Part shown: in pieces, positions 19,269 through 30,023 of the stretch
Numbering within the stretch: the stretch's first letter is position 1
Layout: the number at the start of each line of letters is the position of its first letter
Source: Chromera velia
Taxonomy: Eukaryota > Sar > Chromeraceae
Direction of reading: 5' to 3'
Length of the DNA: 30,634 nucleotides
NCBI GenBank assembly: GCA_018398765.1
Contig: JAHBMJ010001455.1
Span: 1 to 30,634, forward strand
Translations under genes and position numbers: made by a program
Notes under the pieces: model-generated
What the model saw: only the letters and a program-made list of their open reading frames with translations
Database searches by the model: none
Told to the model about the DNA's origin: nothing

Positions 19269-22200
19269 CTAGCTTCCAGACCCAGTGGAGTACAGATTTG
19301 AAAACCGCTGGCTTGCTGTATACCTGTTTGTGTTCTTCGATAAACCCACAGGCTCCTTCAAAAAACGGGAGGGAATGCCGGCGAGGTCGCGTGCTCTTTG
19401 AGGAGCTGCAATACCGAAATGTTTGAAGCGTCCTGTAGCAAATGCCGAGACTTCCTGACCGGAGACTTGCTGCTTCATGTCAAGATATTTGTTCAGAATG
19501 CGGCGGACTCTTCGGAGTTCTGTCTGCTCCTTTTCTCTCTCCTTTGCCTCCAACGCCGCTTTCTGTTTCTGATCTGCTTGTCCGTACATCCCCTCCTGAC
19601 TCTGCGGACGCGACGGAGCTGTTGAAGCGCGACTGAATGGTCGCGCCTGAGGCGGCGCCTGTTTTCCACTCCCTGTCACCGTGTCTTGGGCACGAAGCTC
19701 CCTATCCAATGCCTTTAATTTGGCCATTACAGCAGCTTCCTCTGCAGCGTCGCGCACTCCCGGGAAAACAGAACGGAGGTTCCAGATGTCCCCCCGTCCC
19801 CCTGCACCCAACCATGGGCGCAGAGTCTGTTGACGATCCACTGCTGCAGCAACAGCAGGGTCCTGCAAACCCCCCTCCTCCCTGAGGAGTGCGGCTTTCT
19901 GCAATGTCGCGAGGGATGCAAACTTCTCTGTGCGTCGGGTGGGACTGGAGGTGCGCGTGTTGGGGACCCACTCACAAGGTCGTGCGCGTTCAAGCACTTC
20001 CGTCTGAATTTGCACTTCGCGCATGTGTCCCTCCACTGCGGTTGAGGAGGGGAGGGAACGGAGGAGACGAACGATCAGACGGCGGGTGCGATCATCGAGT
20101 TGTCTTAAGGGAGTTGTCTCGGAGAGGGCCCATAAGTGCCCGTGTGGGTCGAGAAGTGTGCGGCACTCATTGTGTTCATCCATGCTGTCAGATGAATTCT
20201 CTCCATCTCCCCCCTCTCTTTGGGAATGCTGAAGCAACCCTGAACGTATGCTGTGAGCGTGCGGTGAGAGAAGAGGGGACAGGGTGGGAGCCATGGGTGC
20301 GCCCCCTTTTTGCCCAGACGTCGGAGAAAGAGGGGTAGCCCCCCCGTCCACGACTGAGTGAACAAAATTTTGGAGACTGTTGGAGACGGCTACTAAAGAC
20401 ATTTGACCAGAAAGGCCGAGTCCAGATTTGGGACTCGCAACCGCCTTCCGTCTCCTGTCTACTCTCTTGGGTGACTGCCCATCGGGACTCAAAGGTGAGG
20501 GTGTCGGTGGTTCTCCCCCCCTGCTTCTGACTCTCGATCCTCCATCATCTCTCTGCCTGTCTCTATCTCTACCCTCTTTTTCATGACTGCTGGCAACGCT
20601 GGGAGAGAAGTCTGACAGCTCTTCCGCCCCCCTCTGAGGAGACTGGGAATGCATTTGAGAGACCCCTGAGAAGGACGGAGACCTTCTCCCTCCGCCCAAG
20701 AGGGAACCTCTCTCTGACCCCGTCCGACTGTGTGCCCGCTTACGAATGAAAGGGAACCTGCCCTGCCCCCTTGCCGATGCCCCCTGCTGCCGGGGCCCTT
20801 TGGAGAGAATCAAATCTGCAACCTGCACAAGGGCCCGAAGGCCGGGGCCCTCGGGTCTCAGATCTTCGATTGTTGGCTCACTTGGGAGTCTGAAAACGAA
20901 TCCATCTGCAGATTGGAACGTGCGGGCTTTCACCCGACCTCCAGAGGACTCACGAAGCTCCATCTCCACTTGCAGCACGAGCTCTAGCTTCTCTTTCTGA
21001 GCCCTCAGATGAGCGCGCCTCGGCAGAACGCCTCTGCGCAGGAGTCGGAGCTGCAAGGAGCACCGCATCGCATCGACGTTTGAAAGTAGAAAAGTAGAAG
21101 ACGTCAAAGAATGCTTTTAATTGTCCTTTTCATTCACGTCAAAGAATGTTCAAAAACAAAATAGTGGTGAAGTCTTCTGAAACTCCAGATCCACACTCAT
21201 GGTCCCATTTGCTTTTGATGAATAAAGTTAGCTCTTACTTGACTTGATTGGTTGTGATATACAAGTTGAAGGCGCCAAAATTACAAACAAGAAGACAGAG
21301 AGAAATGCCGACAGAGCGAAACGAAAGGACGGACCTTGATGGCATTCTCGACCTTCGACCACAATCTTGCCAGCCCCCCCCCTCTCTTCGTCTGCAGTTT
21401 CAGGTCGTGCTCAGGTGCAGGCTTTGTGAGTCCTCTGTAGGACTTGCCTCTTTCCCTTTCTGTCTGCATGCGCGCGTCTGCAGAGGCGCCCCTCCGTGTG
21501 CGTGTCACGTTACAGTCGCAATGCAACTTTGGAGTGTAGGCAGAATGCGTCGGCCTTGTTGTCCCTCCGGCTGTGGGGGGGCTGGAGAAGGGGGGGGCAA
21601 ATCGGGCAATCGGTCCGGCTGGAAAGGCCTCCGTCCCCTCTTTCATCTCACTTGTCTGTTCTCGAGCGGTCTGGGAAGGGAGTGTTATGCCCTCAGGGAC
21701 ACCCGCAAACGGCCTTTGTGGCTGTGAGGGGCACCACATGACTCCTGGAGCACTGATGTGCCGGGCCTCGGACAACGCCGATTGCAACGCTGAAAGGCGA
21801 TTGATTGCACCTCTCGTGGCAGCTTTGCCTTCTGCCACTTTAGCTGCTGCTGTTGGTCTCCCCCTGTCCATATCGATTAGTGCCTTGGAAGTGATCGCTG
21901 CCATCCGCTCAGCTGCCTGCAGGACCTTTCGGTCTGCTGCAAACCGACGGAGGGCCTCTCCTCCTTTTGCCCCCTTTTCTGCAGGTGTCTCATTTGTGGT
22001 TTCGGCATTTGGGGCTTCACCTGCCTGTGCGTCTCTCAACAAGCCCATCATATAGATGTGTCTCTTTGCAGAACGAGGACTCTTCCGCTCCACTGCTTCC
22101 ATGAGGACCCGGTGACGAGGGGAGGGAAGGGGGTCGCCCTTCTCTATCGGTGCAGAAGGATAATTGGTGATGAACCAGTGTCGGGGGGACCTCGGTTCCA

Positions 22201-25200
22201 CTTCTGATACGCCGCCGTGTTGTCTTGAGGATGTGTGGGATGGCATGGTGATGGAACTCCTCGGGCTGCCTGTCAACGTTGCGCGTCTTCTGCTGCTGTG
22301 GGGGCGTGCACTGATGCTTTCTCCGTGTGCACCCGGGGGCATCAAGTGACTGTCGTCCTGTGACCCCACTTGGTGTTGCTTCTCTGCAGCTGCCTCTACA
22401 AGCGCAGAGTTGATGGATGTGTGCGCCCCTCCAGAGTCAAGCTGCCCCGGAAAGACACGGGAGGACTGGCGGGAGGAGCGGCGGGAGGGCGTGTGTCCCC
22501 CTCCTGTTTTGATCGTTCGAACTGCTGCACTGAAATCCGTTCGGACGGAGCGGGCAGATGCGTGCCCTCCTTCCACATTCCCCCCACTCAAAGGACCCTC
22601 TGCCTCCCCCCGATTGATTGGAGAGGCGATATCATCCATGTGAGACGGGGGCTCGTCTAAGGGTCCTTTTGCGGTTCCATCCGAGTCGAAGGCAATATGC
22701 GCTGCCGGAGAAGCAGACACGGAAGCTAGGTTGGCCTCAAGAAAGGACGCAAATCTCTTTCCCCCTGCTGCTCCTTGCCCGGGAGAGGCACTGAGGATTC
22801 GGTCGAGGTCAAGACGCAAAGTCGCGTGGTCAACAGTTTGACGTTTTGGACTTGTGGTGCGTCTTCCTAGTCTTTCCATTCTCTCTATTTTCTTCTGATT
22901 GTAAAATTCATGTGCTTCTTCTTCGGCTTCCTGCAGCTTCCTGACATCTCTGAGTGCAGAGACTGTGCCTTTGACAAGACTTTGAAAGGATAACTCCTTC
23001 CGGCTCAATTGATCTGTGCTCAAAAGACCCCAGGCAGAGAAGTAAGAGGCGCCAAGTTGAAGGCCTGTTTTGGCCTTCTTGTAAAGGGGAGAAGGACGGT
23101 TCGGACGCTCGTCGTGTGACGTCTGTCCTTCTCCGTGGGATAAATCGTCCCCGCTATCTTCGCAGGTTCGGTTCAAAACGGAAAGAAGAGAGAAGGGGCG
23201 GAGGGCTGCTGGGAGGTTGGAGGAGGATTCAGGGTGTTGGCGGTTTTCGTCTGTTTGTCCCTTTTTGTCGGGACTCTGTTTGTCTTGATGGCCCCGTGAG
23301 GCATCATTTTGCGATTCGTGAAAATCGGAATTTTCGTCGTCCTCCCTTCCGGCAGGATCGATGAAGAGGTCAGCCTCTGTCTTTTGAATCGCATTCAAGT
23401 GAAGCAGTTTGGCGTAGCGAAGATCTGACTCTGTAGAATGTCGAAAGGACTCGCGCTGCTCTTGCCACGCTGTGAGCATCTCCCGCGCAAACATTGCAGG
23501 ACTAGCATCCCTGCTGCTACGATCTGAGAAGAGAGCGTGGGGCAAGGAGAATGAGGAGGAAGGGTGGACTGTATGTGGCCTCTGGTGGACTTCAACAGAT
23601 TCTTCTCTGGAGGGGCCCTTTGAAGGAACTTCTTTGGATGTCTGACGGGAGGTCGCAGACCGACTTTTGTTAGGAAAAGAGACGGAGTTTTGTTTTTCTG
23701 TAAAAGGCCGAGAAGCCTGTCGAGAGGGTGATCCTTTCTTCCGACAGTGAGGGGAGTGGGTGGGGGAGGGGGCGGCCCATCCGGATAAACGGGAAAATTT
23801 ATGTGAAGCCGAGGTAGCACGGACTGCTGCTTGGAAAAGTTTCCATCGACAGAGGGGTTCGGGTTCTTCTCCTTCGTCTGTCGTGAAATTTCCATCCGAC
23901 TCTGAGCCGTCTCTCTTCTTTCTTGCGGCTTTCAAGCCTTGTTTCATTCTACCTGCAACACTGCTAGCAAAATCAGAACTTCTTCCATTTGCAACTGATA
24001 GAAGTCGCAAATTCTGTTTTGCCTGTCGCATTCTTTGTTTCCGTCTCACTCGACGCATCTCATCCTGAAAATGATCGAACGGCTGGAGGTCCACACTCCC
24101 CACACCTGCTGCCCTCCCCCCCCCCTTCTCCATCAACCGTTTCCTGAGGCTTTTATCCATCAGGGGGGTCCACAAACGACGACGCCAAGTCAACTGAAAG
24201 CCGTGAGGAGAGGGGTTTCCTCTTTCTGCTGCGGAGAAAGGTGATTTGGACAAAGACATGCCCTGTTGTTGCTGCTGTGATCCTACCATTGTTCCCCGAC
24301 TTTTGCTGCGACTCAACGCACAGTGTTGGCGTGAGACCGCGTCTGTCCTTGAAATTTCCAACGTAGAGCCTCCGAGACCTCCCCCCTCTCCACTGAACCT
24401 GCCCCCCTTTCGATCTCCAGAAGGAGAAGAAGGGATGTCGGATGGTGCACCCAGGCGTCGGTGTATGAGATAAGCCTCGTCGACGCATGATAAGTTCGGA
24501 CAGAGGGGAAGGAAGCGAGAGGGGAGCGGAAGGGGCTTGCGGATTGCAAGAGCCCGAAGAAATGTAAGAAATTTCAGTGCTTTCTCTCTCAAGGGATCTG
24601 CCCCCCCTTCCATATCCCCTTGATGATCCTCTAGATTTTCTGCCTCCTCCCCTGAAGTTGGAAGGAAAAGAGAGGCAACCGAGGTCAATCCTCCGCTTTT
24701 GTCTTCCTGTTCATCTCTAACTTCTTCATTTTCGTCCACAGGGGGCATGTCTTGCCTTTCAATCAACAAGCGTGCAAAGCGCTCCCATGCCATCGTGGCA
24801 CGGGACAGTTCTTTTTCTTCCTCTCCCCCCTCCGCATCTTTTTTTAACCCTTCTTCCTCCCCTGAAGCCTCGGCTGCTTCTTCTGTGAGTATGATCAGCT
24901 TGCGCATCACAGCTCTGTGCTCCATCAAATTCAACCCCCCCCCCATTGGGTGTGTGAGGACCCCAAAGGGACTCACATTGGCCGTCACATCCTTTCCCTT
25001 TTGCTTCTGCCTGGACACACCCGCAGACCCTTTAGCCCAGGTCTTTTCCTCAGACAGAATTCCTGTCCCCCCCCCTCCCCCCTCCGTATCAACGTCCCCT
25101 CCCTCCACAACCTCATCCACCTCGGGTCCCAATTTTGCCTTCTCCCTCTCCCTCTTTTCCTGCCGAAAGGCTTTCGTCTCAAAAATTTTCGGGACTGCTG

Positions 25201-27959
25201 CTTGAATCAAACACGCCGTCTGCTCTTCCCCACCATCAGGAATCTCCAAGTACTTGTGCGCAAACGCAGACGGACTAGATTTCTCCACCCCCTTCGCAGC
25301 CAGCACAAGGTCTGCACCACTCACCCCGCCAAACAAACGGCCAAAAACAGTGCGGGCAGTCTCAGGTCGGGGCTTGGGGACGAGGACAGCGAATTGCCCT
25401 CCTGTCGAGTCCCCTTTCCAGTACTTCTGTGCACCCGTGCCCACTAGAGGCTTTCCTACGTGAGCCCTCTCGGGAGACTTTACGCCCCTCAAGAGCGCCA
25501 GCTCTTCCTCCACTGCGTGCTTTGTGTCTGCCTTGCTGATGCGCCCACCCACGGGCCCTCCCCCAATTGCCCTGAGAGAGTCCAGCTTCGAGTAGAACAT
25601 AAAACATCTGCACCCACGTAGGGAGGGGAGAGGACAGGACAGACACATGGAGAAGGAAAGAAGCCAACATCTGCACCCACGTAGGGAGGGGAGAGGACAG
25701 GACAGACACATGGAGAAGGAAAGAAGCCAACATCTGCACCCACGTAGGGAGGGGAGAGGACAGGACAGACACATGGAGAAGGAAAGAAGATAACAGAAAT
25801 TCACTTCGTTACTAGACATGCCGACTCATCCATACTCTCTCCCTTGTCTCCGCTCTCTCTCTCAGATACAAGCGCATACGCACACAAATGGCACGGACAA
25901 ACACATCCCATACCTTCCTACTTCCATACAACCTAGCAACGCACAGACACACATACACACACACACACACACACACGGACGGAGGCAAAGGGGGGGGGGG
26001 GAAGAGAGACATCGAGAGACAGAAAGGCCAGGGTAAATTTCATTCTGGTAGCGCTCTCTTCACGTTTACTCAATCTCATTTCCTTTTCCATTTGAGAGCA
26101 GGGCTTGCAATTTGAAACAGAGACACAAAGGATACACTACGCAGACTGTGAAAAGGCTGTTCACATACCTGCTGCAGACCCGTGCCGCATCCAGGCGGAA
26201 GAGTCTCTTCGTATGCCCCGCGAGGAGCGGAACAGCCCTTTCGAGGCGGCTGAGCACAATAGACCCCGGACTAATGCTGTACAGGTTACCGTCACTGTCG
26301 GCTGTCGGGTCGTCCGCACCTGCCGCTCCACTGCCTCCCCCCTTTCTGGAGGCAGCGCCCCCGCTGATCCCCCCTGCCATGTCTTCCCCGTCAAGTGGTT
26401 TCATCACCTCTGCATCTGCAGCCCCCACAATTTTCTTCCACCGCACCGACACGGGATCGTGGGTGGCAAGAGAGGCACGCTGCAAGGTCAGAGGGGCTGG
26501 TTGCCAGCAAAAGTCTCCCATGCATTCATGGTAGACACTCCCTATTCTGACCACACGGGGAGGCCTTTTGTCGGCTGTGGCGGTTGTTGCTCTTCGTGAA
26601 ATCGGCCCTGCTCCTGCGGCTGGTAGTGCGCCCAGACTTGTGAGTGACTGGGACTCTCTGACAGTTCCCTTCGGACCCTTTGCTTCCTGTTCCCCTGTTT
26701 TCTGATCCTCTGATGGGATCAGCGGAGGGAAGAGACAATCTAGGCCTAAGGCACTCGCACTGCGGGGATACGTCCCCGCAATTTGACGAGCAGGTTGGCT
26801 CTCGTGACCGAATGCACGGCCGGGATTTCGGCCTTTGCGTGTGGACGCAGCCGCAGGGCCGTCAAGGTCTTCATCGTCGTCGTTCTCTGAAACTGACACT
26901 TTCCAATCTGACGCGCCAAAAAATGCGAATTCCCTGACCACCCTGTCAATGCCGAAAAACTTCTGTGCTTGAGTGCGGTCCTCATCCTCTTGAGTCGCTG
27001 GATGTACCTCCGGATCGATACGTACAAAGTCGAGAGCAACGTGCTCAATTCGACTCGATGTGGTTCTCTCCGCGCGCCTGATCACGGACATCGCTAAGCG
27101 AGGAAGCCAACGACATATATACGGATCTGTACAGAAAATAAGGGAGCCGGTTGCATCCACCTGCATTTTTCGCTTTGTTGACTTTCTCGGTTTTCGTCCC
27201 CCCCCTGAGGATTCCAGTCCCCCTGCCCCCCCCCTTCCCTTCCTTCTGGGAGACCTGGACAGAGCAGATCTAGTCACTGCACCTAGTTGCGGCCCGTTCA
27301 GAGGATCGTAGGTCGAATAGTGTCGGGGAAAGGGCACGGGGCGTGTTTCGATTTGGAGTTTCTCTGTGTGGGAATTAAAGAGAGGAGGCAGCATCTGTCC
27401 TCTCTCTTCGTGTGTGATTTGCCATTTGAAGACGGCCAGTGAGGGATCCTTGGGGGGTGCATTCTCTCCTCCATGTCCTTCTTCTGTTGCGTGCTTCAGA
27501 CTGTCCCCTGCTGGGAGGTGGCGAGCTTGGAGACGGAAAATTACTCTGTAGACAGTCCCGGCACGCAGTCTCTTCCATTCAAACTGCACACAAACGTAAG
27601 AGGGTTCGGCGGTTGATAGTCAAGTAGAAACATGAACAGATAGACACCAAGAATGGGACAGAGACAGGTAGACTGACACACAAACGTACGCTGAGGGAAA
27701 CTGACAGAGAGAGTCCGACGCAGACACACGCGAGCACACGCACACAAACACGCACACGCATGCGCACACATGAATACACATCCACATACACACGCACACA
27801 TGCTCACAGACACACACACGCACACACCCTCTTACTCTTAAGACACAGAGAAGACAGAGATCGAGAGATGAAAAGACAGACAGACAAACAGACAAACAGA
27901 CAAACAGACAAACAGACAACACAACAGACAAACAGACAAACAGACAAACAGGCAGACAA

Positions 27960-27993
<34 letters not shown>

Positions 27994-30023
27994 CTCAGGA
28001 ACTGGGGCCTCCGTCCACGTCCCCTCGATGTCTGCAATCACGTCGGGATCCTTCAAATTCAGACGCCCCCCCAAGACGTCCACCCCCAGAACCTCCAAGC
28101 AGGCCCCGAACACAGCGTCGTTGGCAGGCGAGAGCCAATCGTGAATTGCCCTCTCTGCGCCCCTCTGGAAGACGCCTGAGGGAAGAAGTAGACCCTCATC
28201 GAAGATCCCATGCACTAGTTTTTGGATGCAAAAGAACTTCGCAGTGAAATGTCCAGTCAACGCTGGCCGTCTCAGCTCATAGGCAAGTAGAACACGTGCA
28301 GAAACCTTTCCCCCTACTTTTGCAAATCCCAGTGCGACAGGACGATCCCCTCTGATGGGCACACCTCTCGAGTGAAAAATTCCGAACGGACCCCTTTGGG
28401 ATGTTCGGATGCTCTTCTGCCTGCTAAAGACACGAGAGAACTCTTCCAGAGTCTGTGAAGACTCTGGTTTCTTGCAAGGAACGCCATCCTGCATACATCC
28501 ATACATTCAGTCAGTCAGACAGTAAAAAAGACAACAAACGTCCTATCACACACACGCACTCGCATGATCTTCCACTGACTGACCCCCTCACTTTGTCTAT
28601 CTCACCTACTGACACCCTCATTTACCCGCTGATTCACTCTTCCACTTACTTTTTTCACTAGTTCACATTTTGCTTATGTAGCTCGGCGAAAGCAGGAAGG
28701 GTCAAAAGAGAGAGACGAAAAACGCAGGGATCTAAATAGCCCTCGTACCAATGTCTTCGTAGACAGGTTGGAGTCTCATCTATAAATGGATTCTCGCGCT
28801 TCGGTTCCATCCATTCATCCATTGGTTCCTTGAGGAGATGGACACAACGTGAGGGAAACGGAGGACTCACTCACCTGCGGCCACTTAGAGCCACAAAGAG
28901 GATGGTATCAAAATGCAAACTCACCTTGTCTGAGAATATCCACAGTACGGGTCTGTCCATGTTGCAGAAGAAAACTGTGTCTGGGATGACCATCCGTGTT
29001 CGGCTTGCAACGGGCCCCTGAAATACAAACAAGCAGAGTGAGCGATCATACAGTCGTATTGCTCTGTGCCCGGATAAGTGCCCTACTTGTAGAGAAGAGC
29101 GTGCTCATGTACCACAACAGCCATGCGTGCGCAAAATCTAAGCATCTGACAAGAAGAAAGGATGGATGGATGGATGGATGGATGGATGGATACCCAATCA
29201 CGTCCTGGAACCCCGACAGTTGCCCCAAATGCACATGCATCCCCAAATTCAAATTGGCTTTTCAATGCTTGTCGGGCAGATTCATACACAAAGAGAACTT
29301 CCCAGAATCCCTCTGCTTCCAGGCTCCTTCAGACTCAGAAACTCGACCGACAAAGTGAAAGAAAGAGGTTCATGCGGAACTTCCACGACTTCAAAGAGAA
29401 GAAAGGAACCAATCAAAGGAAAGAATCACAAAGAGACAAAAAAGCTGAGAGAGAGACAAGCAGAGTGAAAGGCGGTGGGATGACGACACAAACACCGGCA
29501 CATGCAGCCAAGCGCAGTCAAAGAAAGGTGAGGCTCCACCGACCTTCGTGAGGCTCTCGAGGAACCACTTGAACATGTCGCAGCAGTGGACATCTGCATG
29601 CACTCGTACAGAAACACACAACACACCTCAAGAGCTCCTTTGGAAGAAGCTTAATCGGATAGACAAAACCAATCCTGCGTGACTGAGGTAGTGCTCTTCA
29701 ATTCATTGAATGGTTTCTTGGACCTCCAGAGAAACTCTCGATCGATCTCGCCTCTTTTCTAAACCTTGGCAGAGAAATTAATCTCGGTCTACATACATAT
29801 GTAAAAGTGGGAAAGAAAGGAGAAGAAGAGGGAGATATTAAGGCTTTAGGCATGATCAGAGTAGCGTTTGAGGCGAAAGAAGCTGCACAACCTCCAGACT
29901 CACCAATTTCAATGCAGAGTGTTGTCTTACCAATACAAAAATACGGAGAAACAACTGACCGTCTGAGTTCCTGAGGTTCCCCTCGCCCTCAAGCAGAAAT
30001 GACGGACAGGGGTCCACGTCCAT
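19269..30023 (-). CDS. Giant protein of unknown function (at least eight exons)
   Basis: Minus-strand exons: 30023-29960, 29593-29540, 29312-29194, 29017-28925, 28488-27994, 27583-26169, 25607-21335 and 21050-19269 (stop at 19271-19269). Junctions are GT-AG, phases agree at every join, and the total of 8295 nt gives about 2,764 residues. The start ATG at 30023 opens MDVDPCPSFLLEGEGN. Small N-terminal exons encode folded-looking sequence (FKWFLESLTK, EVLFVYESARQALKSQFEFG, VIPDTVFFCNMDRPVLWIF). Exon 5 is also ordered (GIFDEGLLLPSGVF, CLEVLGVDVLGG). Exon 6 begins FEWKRLRAGTVYRVIFRLQA and becomes Gly/Ala/Ser-rich. Exon 7 (about 1,425 residues) alternates acidic, Ser/Arg-rich and basic helical parts (DEMRRVRRKQRMRQAKQN), largely disordered. 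The C-terminus has a basic helical stretch (EREKEQTELRRVRRILNKY). No catalytic motif or family is recognised. The large exons are secure; the joins of exons 1-3 are less so. A scaffold or cytoskeletal role is only a guess. Confidence 0.75.
21051..21334 (-). other. Last intron of the giant gene
   Basis: Donor AAG|GTCCGT and acceptor CTCCTTGCAG give a phase-0 intron of 284 bp. It is AT-richer than the flanking exons and has stops in all three sense frames, which supports splicing of the two long ORFs into one gene rather than two separate genes. Confidence 0.75.
25605..25790 (-). repeat. 63-bp tandem repeat carrying three candidate 3' splice sites
   Basis: Three nearly identical 63-bp copies start at 25605, 25668 and 25731. 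Read on the sense (minus) strand, each is a pyrimidine-rich tract ending in GGGTGCAG, so each supplies a full 3' splice site (AG at 25608-25609, 25671-25672 and 25734-25735). The copies contain no stop and 63 is a multiple of three, so upstream acceptors would add 21 or 42 residues in frame to the protein. The most 3' site joins directly to exon 7. Confidence 0.9.
25945..26005 (-). repeat. GT microsatellite (sense strand) in giant-gene intron 6
   Basis: (CA)n on the plus strand at about 25950-25976 followed by an interrupted GGA/G run to about 26003. On the sense strand of the minus gene this is a C-rich run then (GT)n. It lies within the intron 26168-25608. Confidence 0.8.
27610..27993 (-). 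repeat. TCTGTTTG and GT repeats filling giant-gene intron 5
   Basis: On the plus strand CA-type repeats (about 27715-27830) are followed by CAGACAAA/CAGA repeats (about 27868-27993). On the sense strand the donor GAG|GTCTGT at 27994/27993 runs directly into TCTG repeat, so the 5' splice site is itself part of the microsatellite. The intron ends at 27584 (GTGTGCAG). Confidence 0.85.
28667..28828 (-). CDS. Possible extra (cassette) exon of the giant gene
   Basis: On the minus strand a pyrimidine-rich tract ends in CTCCTCAAG, followed by 162 nt open in phase 0 and then a GTGAAC donor. The 54 codons read as ordinary protein (RENPFIDETPT, GYLDPCVFRL, LLTLPAFAELHKQN). It lies in the intron between exons 28925 and 28488, and both of those ends are phase 0, so inclusion or skipping keeps the frame. 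Weak points are the purine-poor donor and the AAG acceptor. Confidence 0.4.
29160..29191 (-). repeat. (GGAT)8 microsatellite abutting a 5' splice site
   Basis: Eight GGAT units on the plus strand, which is (ATCC)n on the sense strand of the giant gene. The donor GTATCC of exon 29312-29194 overlaps the repeat edge, so length changes would start at intron position 3. Confidence 0.9.

Noticed and set aside
21051..21107. ATG at 21107 as start of a separate gene ending at 19269
   Set aside because: A CTCCTTGCAG acceptor at 21051 and a phase-0 donor at 21335 join it to the upstream ORF; the first codons before 21050 lack protein-like character.
21281..25463. Many 60-170 codon plus-strand ORFs
   Set aside because: Antisense shadows of the GC-rich giant-gene exon 7; codon patterns follow the minus strand.
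25608..25819. Start of the 1,512-codon ORF at 25819 with repeated LLSFSMCLSCPLPSLRGCRC
   Set aside because: The repeated segment is the 63-bp intronic tandem repeat read through its splice acceptors; the exon begins at 25607.
27868..27993. Regular CAGACAAA repeats considered as a CRISPR-like array
   Set aside because: The unit is 4-8 bases with no unique spacers; it is an intronic microsatellite.
28661..28924. Alternative donor CGCAG|GTGAGTGAG near 28873 extending exon 29017-28925 (VSLHFDTILFVALSGR)
   Set aside because: The frame is open and plausible, but the join would be phase 2 and neither downstream acceptor (28828 or 28488) matches; donor GACAAG|GTGAGT keeps phase 0.
29860..29959. Read-through of the giant gene's first exon (DGQLFLRIFVLVRQHSALK...)
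   Set aside because: Open and protein-like for about 35 codons, but it ends in a stop. The GTCAGT donor at 29959 gives a phase-1 join to 29593. It remains a possible alternative first exon.
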